Shown one piece after another: positions 21,868 through 32,460 of a stretch of DNA of 64,000 nt. This DNA comes from Adineta vaga. Lineage: Eukaryota; Rotifera. The DNA lies in NCBI GenBank assembly GCA_021613535.1, contig CP075496.1, forward strand, positions 1,984,001 to 2,048,000. The letters are read 5' to 3'. Under the pieces are notes generated by a model that was given only the letters and a program-made list of their open reading frames with translations, was not told where the DNA came from and did no database searches. The position numbers and the translations under genes are program-made. Positions within the stretch are counted from its first letter, which is position 1. Each line of letters opens with the position of its first letter.

Positions 21868-23980
21868 ATGACAGATCCTGTCGATGATTCTGATGTTGAA
21901 AGACATTCAGATACTGATGAAATCAAACGAATTAAATTCACTTCAAAAAAACAGAAACTTATTAAAGTAATTTTTTTATTTTCTTTCTTCGTAAATTTCT
22001 TTCTTCTATTATTTAGTCCGGTGGATTTGGTAAACCAAGTGTTTATCACGGTCTAATTGTTATTTTTTTGGAATTTTTTGCATGGGGTCTTCTAACAAAT
22101 CCTATTATTTCCGTAAGATAAAGATTTTATTTGTTTTTCTCTTTGTTAAAGCTTCGTTTGTTTAGACACTTAATCGCACATTTCCAACTCATACATTTTT
22201 AATGAATGGAGTTATTCATGGGATGAAGTTAGAGAAAAGAAAAATAATTCTAAAATAATGTTTTGTTTCTTTTAGAGGCTTATTAACATTCTTAAGTTCA
22301 CCATTATTAGGTGCTTATTCCGACGTATGGGGACGAAAATCATTTCTACTTTTGACTGTATTCTTTACTTGTTGTCCAATACCTTTAATGAAATTTAGTC
22401 CAATGTAAATCTTTAAAATTAGTTTTTCATCGAAAAAAAAAATATTTCTTTATATTCTATTTAAGGTGGTACTTTGCTTTAATTAGCATCAGTGGTTTAT
22501 TTTCGGTAACATTCAGTGTTGTTTATGCCTATGTTGCTGATGTTACCGATGAACATTCTCGAGGTGCTGCATATGGTTTGTTCATCTAAATCTTTGTTTT
22601 TCTATACCTTAGAAGAAAATGTTTGTCTTTCGTTTAGGATTAGTAACGGCAACATTTGCTGCATCATTAATAACAAGTCCAGCAATTGGTGCACATTTAG
22701 CTCGACTTTATAGCGATAATTTTATCATAGCACTTGGTTTGTAATTTGTAATTGAAAGGAAAATTTTGATCTGTTTTCATTTGTAGGAACAGGAGTTGCG
22801 GTATTAGATTTATTATTTATTTATTTTATGGTACCAGAATCTTTACCAGAACGATTACGAATGGATCAGAAAATTTCATGGGAGAAAATCGATCCATTTT
22901 CTGTAAGTTGAAGAAATTAATTTTGTTGACGAAGAAAATCAATTGATTTGATCGTTTTAGGCTCTCAAAAATATAACTCATGATCGTTTTATTTATATGA
23001 TTTGTCTGATTGTTCTTCTATCATATCTACCTGGTATGAACTGAGATGATTTTCAATGAAATTTTTCACGAAGATTTTATCGTTTGTAGAAGCTGGACAA
23101 TATTCATGTTTTTTTGTTTACTTACGTTTAGTAAGTTCAGATTACAAGTCAATTCTTTTGATTAACTTTCATTTTTTATCATTTAGGTATTGGGATTTTC
23201 CGAAGATGAAGTTGCTTATTTTATTGCATTTATTGGCATACTTTCATGTATTGCTCAAGTAAATTCGAATGATTTACTCAATGAAAGATGAATTGATTTT
23301 ATTCAGACTGTCTTTTTGGCATGTTTACAAAAGTATTTCGGTGCCAAAGAAACAATCATGGTTGGATTATTTTTTCAAATTGTACAATTAGCAGCATTTG
23401 GAATTGCTACATCAAACTGGTAATTTTCCAGCCAATTTTTTATAATTCTTTTTTTGAATGTTTCTTTCTAGGGTTATGTGGTTCGCAGGTGGTTTAGCTG
23501 CACTTTCATCCTTAACATATCCATCGATAAGTGCATTTGTTTCTGTTTATGCAAAAGAAAATCAACAAGGTAAACAATCTTGAAATATCTTCAAATCAAA
23601 TCTATGCATTAAATTAAGGTCTCGTCCAAGGAATGGTGAATGGTGTCCGTGGTTTATGTAATGGTCTTGGTCCTGCTTTATTTGGATTTACATTTTATCT
23701 ATTTAATGTTGATTTAGGATATCCATCACCAATAACTTCATCAAAATCAAATGTGACAACAATAATACCGAATGTTAAACCCGTATATGTATCAATGTTA
23801 AATCGTGATGTACCAGGTCCACCATTTCTATTCGGTGCTCTTCTTGCTACAGTTGCATTAATGTTTTCTCTTCTTTTACCACATTCAGTTGCAATAGCAA
23901 TTGATGCAAGAAACCTTGAACAAAAAGTTCATTTAATGGAAATGAAGGAAAATCTTAGCGACAATAATCAATCAGATTAA
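21868..23980 (+). CDS. MFSD14: MFSD14 / HIAT1-like major facilitator transporter
   Basis: A major facilitator superfamily membrane protein like MFSD14A (HIAT1), an orphan solute carrier. Thirteen exons (21868-21966, 22017-22112, 22166-22227, 22276-22404, 22466-22575, 22638-22736, 22787-22902, 22961-23033, 23090-23130, 23187-23258, 23307-23419, 23472-23569, 23619-23980) give 489 residues with about twelve membrane segments. Signatures are PSVYHGLIVIFLEFFAWGL, the motif-A-like GAYSDVWGRKSFLLLTVFF, YVADVTDEHSRGAAYG, SYLPEAGQYSCFF and NGVRGLCNGLGPALFGF. Introns are 45 to 70 bases, and many cut within membrane segments. The substrate is unknown. MFSD14A and B cannot be separated, and a single invertebrate orthologue is likely. 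Confidence 0.95.
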
Positions 23981-24562
23981 TTTCGTTTTTCATCTTGCTA
24001 TTTTTCTAACTATTGACATACGGATTTTCTATTTTATTATCCCAAAAGATGTACATAAAATGAATGATTGAAAACAACAAAATCCATTGTTTTACAAATC
24101 AAAGAAATTTTTCCATCATTTTTTTTTGTTTCTTCATAAGCAAAATGTTTTTTTTTCTTTTCAAATTCCAAAGAAACTGACTAGAACAAGATATACAAAC
24201 ACATGTCATTGTAGCAAAAGAAAAAGAACACAACACAACAAAACTGAATAAATGAAGAGAGAAAGAGAGAAAACAAATAAACAAACAGGCACATTCAAAC
24301 AAAGCCAGAAAAGAAATGAAACATAGCTATAAAACAAAGCACACACACAAAACATAAAATGTTTATAAAGACAAATATTGCAAAAAAAAGAGAGAGAAAC
24401 AAACATTGACTTTTATGATTTTCCAAAAGGAAAGCGAATTCTTTTTCGGTCATGGCAGTTTTCTTTTTGTTTTGTCAGATTCGTTTGTAAATAATAAAGA
24501 AGATCACAGCTTTTATTCTGGCACGAAAAAAAAGAAAAAAAGAGAGAGAGAGAATCTTGTGA
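23981..24562. other. Convergent 3' spacer
   Basis: The 3' ends of MFSD14 and of the CENP-B-like gene face each other here. The stretch is rich in A and GA runs (24255-24270, 24390-24400, 24540-24553). No gene is supported; long minus-strand Cys/Phe/Ser frames are by-products of the A-rich composition. Confidence 0.5.
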
Positions 24563-26365
24563 CTAGATAACTGTATTGTTCGTTTCTTTGAGTCGTAATT
24601 CAGCTGCTATACGACGATCATGTTCTTTAAGATAAAGTGTTCGATAAGTATCTCGTTCTTCTACAAAAGATCAATTCGATAGAAAAAAACGAGAAGCAAT
24701 TCAAAAGAGATATTTACGTGCTATTGAAACAAGTAACTGTTGAAGTTTTTCTTGAAAATAAGTCATTGTATTAAATGAACTGTCGAAATGTTGTACAAAT
24801 GCTAAATTAAGTGAGAAAAAAAAAGGATTTTCTTCGATCAAGAAATGATTTTTTTCGTCATACTTTCAATCGATTGTGTACTCATTTCTAAACTTCCTTT
24901 TGGTTCTTTTGTATTTGAATCATTTCCAGTAGTAGTTGTTGGTGTTGTTGTTGATGAAGATGCCGATGGTGATGATGATAAACCATTTTGATGATAATGA
25001 TGTCCATTTGGACGATTAATTACTGAATGTAATAATCGATTCAATGTACCAGTCAATCGTTTCGATGATGAACTTGTTGTTCCATTGATTTTATTTGGTA
25101 AAGTTTGTACAGATGGTGATGAAGGTGATGGACTATTGAATTCATTTTCTTGTTCAAGTTTAACTCCTATTGGAGTTGTTGTTGAAACATCATCGAGACC
25201 ATTAGTTATTTGAGATGGTGATAATGAATTACTTGGATTTTCTGTTTGATCACTATTTGGACTTCCTTGATTATCACCATGATGATTCGTATTCATATCG
25301 TCATCATCGGATAAAACATCAGCTGGACTATTTCCACCCATATAACATTGAGAACTTTCTATAGAAGATAGAAAACAAAATTAACAATGAACTTTATCAA
25401 AAGATTTTTAACTAACCACTAGCATTTTCATCGACAGAATCAAAACGAAATTGTGCTGACCCTGAATCTGTTTGTTTATCACTAGATAAGAAAAAAGGAT
25501 ACAAGTTAATTTTCTTTCAACATAGAAAGCAAAAATTAGTTTTCAATAGCTACCTATCTAATTGAATATTGTATTTTTTAATGAAGTTAGAACACCATGA
25601 ACGTGATGCAGCGAAATCTGGATTACCCGTTAATTCTCTCATTGTTGCTAACGCATAGGAATGAAAATCACGATTATTTACACGTTCGCCATTTTCCTGT
25701 CGAGTTTGAATCCATTCGAGAATTCGTGAATGAGCTTCTTTATTTCGTATAGCTGATGTTCGTTCACCATTCGGTTTTTGATATAGCCATGAAGGATTGT
25801 CGATGGTGCGACTTGAAATAATTTCGATGCAGCTTTAACTCCATGCTTTTCCGCATATTCATGTATTCGAACTTTTTGTTCCGGAGAAACAAGTTTATAT
25901 GAACCACGAATACGTTTCTGAGCAGGACGTTCAATTTTACGTCGACGTTTATTATTTTGATAATCAAGTTGATTCGTTGGTGGAGATGATGAAGATGATT
26001 GAACGGTGGAAAATTGTTGCTGAACAGCAGCAGCGAATGCATCGAACTTTTTTGTTGATTCATTTGATTGTCCTTTTAATTTTAATGTCGGAGAAGTTGC
26101 ATTTGAAGATGAATCACTTGGATCAAGTTGAGGTAGAACAGCCATAAAATCCTAAGTTAAAAATAAAGAAAACAGTATTTTTGTTGAACAAAGAGAGAAA
26201 GAAAATGCTTTTTTTTTAACTTACTGCGATCATACTTTCATCTGCTGTATAATCTATAGGTTCAATTTTTTGATGATGTTGATTATTGAGAGTATTATCT
26301 ACTGAACCTAATGGTGTTGATGCATGTGAATTAGTCATTTTCGTTGATGTTGAATGTTCACTCAT
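24563..26365 (-). CDS. CENP-B / Psq-type HTH DNA-binding protein (apparent 1-base frameshift)
   Basis: Six exons (26365-26225, 26151-25554, 25491-25417, 25358-24865, 24801-24718, 24660-24563) would give about 496 residues once one base is restored. A basic patch (KRRRKIERPAQKRIRG) leads into a Psq-like helix-turn-helix (PEQKVRIHEYAEKHGVKAAS, then FQVAPSTI). A second, Tc5/CENP-B-type HTH follows (ILEWIQTRQENGERV to FAASRSWCSNFIKKYNI). The two halves are in different frames, the switch falling at about 25795-25805 just after STI. The C-terminal half is disordered, rich in Ser, Thr, Asn and Pro, and ends in a short charged helix. No DDE transposase domain is present. It is probably a nuclear factor derived from a pogo/Tigger-like transposase, by inference. 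Confidence 0.8.
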
Positions 26366-28461
26366 TGAAATAAACTATGGCTAAACGAAGAAAACGGATT
26401 GTAATAATAAGACGTTCTTATTTTATTCCAATATATAGTGTATTTGCTTTCGTGAGAAGGTCTTCTTTACCGAAGAACAAAAAAAAGTTTGTTAGAATAA
26501 GTTCAGTCGTCTACTGCTACCTTTTTTTCTTTATTCTGAAATGAATGTCAGAAAAAAGTATGTGTGTAGAAGGAAAAGAGGCAAAGAAAAAAGAGAACGA
26601 GACGAACTTTTTTATTCTGTTTGCTACCGAAGTGCTCAATTCGACTTCTTTTCATATATATATATATATAGTCACCGAGTAGAAGTTAAAAAAAAGTGGA
26701 AAGAATGAGAAAAATTGTGTTCAACGATAAGCATTATTTTTTTCCTCATTGTGTGTGTGTGTGTGTGTTCGTCTTCTTCATTCTCAGTCTTTTTTTTCTG
26801 TATATGTGCGCGCATTTGGCGTCTGCAAATACATGAATACGAGTGAGAGTAGACAGATAGAAAGGAGAGAAAAAAAAGAAGGAAAAAAATGTTGGGGCCG
26901 AAAACGAATGGAAAACACACGAACTCTTTTATTCTTTCTCGATGTTGATGATAGTGAAGGAAGAGAGAGAGAGAAAGGGAACGGAACTAAAGGAAAAGAG
27001 CAAAACAGAAAAGAAGGGTAGCTAACCATCGGAAAAAATAATCTCAGAGAAAGGAAAAAGAAACAAAATCGTCTGCAAATGTATATAGATATAGAGTATG
27101 TACAATACAAAAAAAAAACTGCACACGAACATAAATGTAGAGTAACTATCAGCAGAATTTCTTTCTTCTTGAACTTCCGCACGCGCGCGCGGTCGCTCGT
27201 ATATGTTCTCGTTCGACGAAACATTCCGAATAGGAAAAAAAGAACGGACGCACGACGATAGATATGAGTTACGTCGTTCCAGAAACAAACTAGACCAAAA
27301 GATAAAAGAAAAAAAGTTCATCTATACTATCATCAGCATCAGCATCAGCATCAATAGAATCACTACGTATATCTAGATTGATTTTCCGAACACACACAAC
27401 GAACGGTTTCTTTTCAAACAGAATCAAAGAACATATTTTCGAGTTTAATTGCACATTAATATCTTCTATGAAAAGCAACACATACTCAATAGCGATGAAA
27501 AAGAAAGAAAAGAGCGAAGGCGAGGCGAAAAAGCGGACGAGACGGAAAAAAGTGTGTCTTGCGCTCGGAAAGTTGACGACCGATGATGGCGGTAGAATAA
27601 GCAGTCGTAACATCTTCTATTCTGCTATAGCTGCTGAAATGTTGTTCGTCGGGAACGAACGCGAGTGTGTGCACACATACACATACGTAACGACGAAGAA
27701 AAAAAGTTAAGTAGAGTCGTCTAGGTTTTTCCGTACCGCATCTGTTCTCGTTGATGTATTTACTTTACGTGTGTGTATGTGCTTTGTCTCTCTCTCTCTC
27801 TCCCTATGTTCGGGACTATACATAAGAGGAAAAGTCAGACATGTGTGTGTTTGTGCTTCGATGGTGAGCAATCTATATTGAGGAATATGATCTTTGCTTA
27901 TATGCACATATGCTAGTGAGAGTAACGTCGTTTTCGCGTCATCGAGAGGAAACAAAGATGAATGATGAATGAATATGAGAACAGACGGAAATGGACGTGT
28001 AAGCACAACCAAAAAAGAACCTTCCCAGCAATGATGCAATAGTGAATAATATTGCATATGACCGTGAATCTCATAACTAATCTCGTTTATTGAATGAATA
28101 GAAAAAGAAAACATATAATGAAACAACTAATTCCAATTCGAAATTCCAATTTATATTCGATTGCTTCAATACAATTGTATTTGCATGGATTAAAAACAAT
28201 AGTTAATAATAAAAACAAAAATGTACAAATATAAACATAAATAGAATTCTTCAGTAATTATTCACAACTGAAAAATCATTTGAAAAAGATACTTTCTAGG
28301 TATGACTATATGTATATGAATCACAATGACATATTTTGTTATTTATGGTTGAATGAATCAATTGGAGGTTTATCAAAGTATTTAACGTACATTGAAATAT
28401 ATCTGTTATCATATTTGTTTCAATTCATAATCAAAACACATACATATATTTAAACGTAGTA
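26366..28461. other. Long divergent upstream region with simple repeats
   Basis: Two kilobases separate the CENP-B-like gene and the first EF-hand gene. Simple repeats are (TA)n at about 26653-26670, (GT)n at about 26750-26768, (CG)n at about 27181-27191, four CATCAG units at 27331-27352 and several GA tracts. CpG steps are more frequent around 27180-27700 than in the neighbours. Overlapping open frames on both strands here look like composition artefacts. The region probably contains promoters and untranslated leaders. Confidence 0.5.
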
Positions 28462-29028
28462 ATGGGTGCTCGTTCAAGTCGTGGATCATATCAACAGTGG
28501 GACTTAAATGAATTATCTCGAGCAACTGGTGTACCTACTAATCAAATTCAAGGAATCTATCAACAGTTTACACAAGCAGCTGGCCGTGATGGTGAATTAG
28601 ATCAAAAAGAATTTGCTCGTTTATACAGTCAACTTCCTGGTGCTCAACGACAAGATCCACGATATATGCAACAACAGATTCCGCGTATTTTTCGTACATT
28701 TGATCGCGATAATTCTGGTAAACTTTCTTTTGACGAATTTCTTAGTGCTACAGTTATGATGAATCATAATATGCCTCGACGTGAACGAATCAATTATCTT
28801 GTTCGAGAAAATAATCGTCATGGACGTCAACAAGGTGATGGACGTATCTCTGCTCAATATGGTCATCAAGTTTTTCGACGTCTCAATGATTATTATGGTT
28901 TACCTGCTGGTAGTGAACATCAATGTTGGAAACAAGTCGATCGAAATAATCGTGGTTATATTACTCAAGATGAACTCATGGCTTACATTAGTCAACAAGA
29001 TACTTATAATCAACGTTTTCAATACTAA
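28462..29028 (+). CDS. EF-hand calcium-binding protein, myristoylation motif, copy 1
   Basis: A single-exon gene of 188 residues. The start MGARSSR fits an N-myristoylation signal (Gly2, Ser6), suggesting membrane association. A canonical EF loop is at about residues 78-89 (DRDNSGKLSFDE), and another at about 155-166 (DRNNRGYITQDE). A weaker site near residues 41-50 (GRDGELDQKEF) looks degenerate. Arg, Gln and Asn are abundant between the loops. The plan resembles neuronal calcium sensor or calcineurin-B-like proteins, although the sequence is diverged and lacks introns, which could reflect retroposition. AATAAA lies at about 29086. It has a shorter paralogue 519 bases downstream. Confidence 0.88.
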   Translation: MGARSSRGSYQQWDLNELSRATGVPTNQIQGIYQQFTQAAGRDGELDQKEFARLYSQLPGAQRQDPRYMQQQIPRIFRTFDRDNSGKLSFDEFLSATVMMNHNMPRRERINYLVRENNRHGRQQGDGRISAQYGHQVFRRLNDYYGLPAGSEHQCWKQVDRNNRGYITQDELMAYISQQDTYNQRFQY

Positions 29029-29547
29029 ACTTTATTAATTGTTCATACGAAATAATCAAAATATTGTGTGAATTAAATTGATTAAAATAAAAGATAAAAT
29101 TTCCTTAAACAGAAGGTAGATAGAAAAGAAAATTTTCTCATCAAGTACAGTAAATAAACATCTTCGTTATAATATCTCTCATGACACATTCATAATATCC
29201 TTCAAGAACAAAAATATGATAGTAACACAAAGAAAAGCTATTCTTATCATTCTATGGATCATATTAAGATGCGTCAGAAGTGTTTTCTACGAATACATTT
29301 TGCCCTCAAAGAGCGTCATTGATCATTATTTCTATTGCATATTTACATGTGAGGTAAACGTATCGACGTCATCATGTGAACAAGAAAATACATACAGGTA
29401 TTTCTTCTTAATAGACATACACGTAATCAATGTAAATATTATATACAATACCGTCATTTCGTACTCAACGATATTATATGTACATATTTCTATCGATAGG
29501 TAAGATAGTATTAGATATTACGAGTGATAATTTGTATTTAATCATCA
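29029..29547. other. Spacer between EF-hand paralogues
   Basis: An AT-rich spacer with the polyadenylation signal of copy 1 and the promoter of copy 2. An open frame at 29216-29503 has no recognisable features and I do not call it. Confidence 0.5.
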
Positions 29548-30006
29548 ATGGGTAATCGTTCAAGTAGTGTTACTGTACACAAATGGAATCCTAATCGATT
29601 AAAACAAATGACTGGCTTATCACAACAAAAAATTGATCAATATCATTCAAAATATATTGAAGCATGTGAACACGATGGTGTAATGAATGTGAATAAATTT
29701 ATTCGATTATATTCTCAACTACCTTTGAAAAATACTACGAATTTAGAAGAACGTGCAGTTCGTTTATTTCATGCTTTTGATCGAGATCATAATGGAGTAT
29801 TAACATTTGATGAATTTCTTTCTGTGATTACTTTAATCAATTATGAAATGACTGAAAATCAGTTTTCAATTGAAAACGAAATCTCGCCGAATATCAATGA
29901 GATAAAACATCGACGTTCAAAGCCAATGAATCGAAATATTCGTGCACTTGTTCTAAAACAAGAATTGATCGATTATCTAAACCGACCTTTGGCTACCAAT
30001 CAATAA
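29548..30006 (+). CDS. EF-hand calcium-binding protein, copy 2 (shorter paralogue)
   Basis: A single-exon gene of 152 residues, clearly related to the gene just upstream. It shares the MG-x-RSS start, a W-x-x-N-x-L-x-x-x-TG stretch, the FxRLYSQLP segment and one canonical EF loop (DRDHNGVLTFDE). The second canonical loop of copy 1 is lost. The region after residue 115 is basic and diverged (KHRRSKPMNRNIRALV). It may sense calcium with one active loop or have shifted role. The N-terminal Gly with Ser6 again predicts myristoylation. The pair is a tandem duplication followed by loss in copy 2. Confidence 0.82.
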   Translation: MGNRSSSVTVHKWNPNRLKQMTGLSQQKIDQYHSKYIEACEHDGVMNVNKFIRLYSQLPLKNTTNLEERAVRLFHAFDRDHNGVLTFDEFLSVITLINYEMTENQFSIENEISPNINEIKHRRSKPMNRNIRALVLKQELIDYLNRPLATNQ

Positions 30007-30651
30007 TGATATCGAAGGATTTCGTTTTGTGAACATCCTTAGTTTTAAATTGTATATATTCATTGAGTTTATTGATGGAAATTCGTTTAAAAATCAAATG
30101 AATTTTAAAATAAAGATGAAAAAACTGTAGTTTACTACAAAACTATGAAATTCATACCACACTTAATGACGTGGCATTTCTAAAATTAGTTCTTTTCAGT
30201 AAATATTTATTTCTATGTAGAGAAGGGTCGCCTTAGTCGAGACTAAATCTTTACCCAGTGAATGGTATTTACTAAACGCTTTTGATCGATTCCGATGATG
30301 TTCACTATAGATAACTATCTTTGCATAATCTATTTTGGTTCTGTTGTACATCTGGTTACAAGATCTTCTCAGCTCGAGTCATGCGAAACAATGTTCGATG
30401 ACCGATAGACATCACCACTCGAAACATTTGATGAACAGAAAGTATTTTATATGAGAAAATGTTATTCTATTAGTCTTTTAATGGTAACTCAAACAGACAA
30501 AATTGATATAACCAATGAAAGTTAAGTTAAAATACACGCATTCGAAAAGTTGATAGTATAAGATAGCCTGACTTGGCCGGACAGGCAGACAGATCACGAT
30601 AGAAAAAGTGTTCCGTGGGTAGCTCTGATTCATACAATATGTATGACTTTG
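30007..30651. other. Spacer between EF-hand copy 2 and TRAF-like gene
   Basis: Convergent 3' ends flank this AT-rich stretch. There is a short GC-richer patch near 30567-30590 with GGCCGG. I see no RNA gene or exon. Confidence 0.45.
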
Positions 30652-32460
30652 TCATTTTCTTTCTGTTTCCACTCTGGTGTCCGAAGATGGCAAACTTGTT
30701 CGCGATTCTACTTGTGATTTTTGTTGAAGTTCTCGTTGAATTAGTTCCTGTTGAATATGCATCGGTAAACCCGGATTTAATTTTGTTACGAATGGTAAGA
30801 TTGCTTTGGACATATTTTCAAAATCGACAATTACTTTAATGAACATTGTATCATCCTTCACATAGGGATTGTCTAGTCCTTCAAATATACTCAAAGGAGC
30901 AAATTTTGGAATACCACTGGCAATATTCATATCCGATCGTGGTTGCTGAAAACTATTCGATCTTGTATCAGGTCGAAACGATTCAATGATATGATTCTTC
31001 GCCGGAGTTTGATCATAAAGACAAAATGTCACTTTGAAATTGAAAGGATATCGGAGGATAGAATCGTGCGGACCGCGTAATAAAACGAAAAATAACGACA
31101 TGTGAGTGCGACGTGCATTCCCATCGCCGTGTAAGTACAGGCGAGCCATCATTAGGTAGCCGGTTGGCGAGGAACGAAATGGTGGAGAATATATCGATGT
31201 TTGTCGCTCGGTTTTTGCATCATCTGAAAAGAAAATAGTTTGAATAGAATTTCAATGATTTCTCTACGAACTCATTTTCTTCTGAACTTCTTTTATTCTC
31301 CAAACTAAAGTTCCATCATAAGAAGTCACTTGTTGATCATCAATCTTAGTTTGAATTAGTGTTAATTCCTGTCGAAGAACTAATAAATTTATGTGCATTG
31401 CGTTTAAAATGCTATTTGTTTCTTCATTCAATGTTTTGATTGTGCATAATTTTTTTTCTGTTGTTTCGAGAGATTGATATATTTGTGTTGCATCATTAGT
31501 CAATTGTGCTATCACGTCTTTTATATGATGAACGCCGTTGTAAAAAAGATCAGCCAATTTGAAAAACTCTTCCAATTCATTTTGATGTTCATTCGTATTC
31601 AACATTGAAGATGGTCTTGATGATGCTTCCGTTTCCATACGTATGTTGACAGTAGCAGATTTTCTAGATTTTGCTTTGATTTGATTTATACACAACAATA
31701 GACTGTTTTGATGTTCCACAGTGTCATAATGTTTTCCCATTTCACCACGAAGAATCTATATTTGATCAACGATATAAGAAAACAAAATTATGTACAAAAC
31801 ATACTTGTTCTTTACACTCAAAGTTATGTAGACAGCAATTTATAGGTTTTTTCAAACATAAGTTTTCTTCATGGTTTTGTATTGATACTTGAGAATCAAA
31901 TATCTCCCCACAAGATGAACAGACAAATTGTTGATGGAACTTTTCAAGATGAACCTAGATCAAAAGAATGATTTAGAATAGTTCAATAAATAGAAAGAGA
32001 AATCAATACTTGATAGTTTTTTAGTTTATCGGTCCACTCACACGAACCACATGTAATCGAAAGTGTTTCCATATCTTTTCGAAATCCTTTGTCTAGTCGT
32101 ACCTATGAAAACTTAAAGATATAAAACAAATGATGATTTGAATATTACCTCTGCAATTGAACTGATTTCCTGACATATAATACATTGGATAAACCTTTAG
32201 ATAAATAAACTACACTCGATATAGAACACATGATGAACTAGATTTCTTACTCAGTTTGAGGCTGTATACATGTCTGGCATAATCTATGGCCGCACTCCAG
32301 TTGCATTGGATCTTTGAGTAGGCGTGAACATATTGGGCATTTATATTTCTCATCAAAGGATTCTAATAGGTTAACATAGTATCCGCCTGCATGTACCATC
32401 GCCTAAAATATAATATATTTTTCTATATAAGTCAATTCTATTGTGTAAACAACTTACCAT
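30652..32460 (-). CDS. TRAF-like adaptor / E3 ligase (RING, zinc fingers, MATH)
   Basis: A TNF-receptor-associated-factor-like protein that would link receptors to NF-kB or MAPK signalling. Exons read as 32460-32458, 32402-32251, 32194-32149, 32102-32010, 31954-31805, 31755-31272, 31223-30652, giving 499 residues. The order is RING (CPICSRLLKDP, LECGHRLCQTC, CIIC), TRAF-type zinc fingers (CGSCEW, CSSCGEIF, CCLHNFECKEQ), coiled coil, then MATH (YDGTLVWRIKEV, YSPPFRSSPTGYLMMARLYL, MNIASGIPKF, DDTMFIKVIVD). The MATH sequence is closest in style to TRAF2, 3 and 5. The ATG at 32460 is alone in its exon before a 55-base intron. The same frame is open further upstream, so the true start is uncertain. 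A short tail of about 45 residues follows the MATH domain. Confidence 0.88.

Noticed and set aside
26672-28126. Several overlapping open frames on both strands (for example 26784-27224, 27290-27613, 27378-27710, 27707-28126)
   Set aside because: They overlap each other in a simple-repeat-rich region, are biased to Phe/Ser/Arg or Lys/Glu, and lack domains, phased exons and start context.
29216-29503. 95-codon frame between the EF-hand paralogues
   Set aside because: It is hydrophobic and AT-driven, with no similarity to the flanking genes and no conserved motif.
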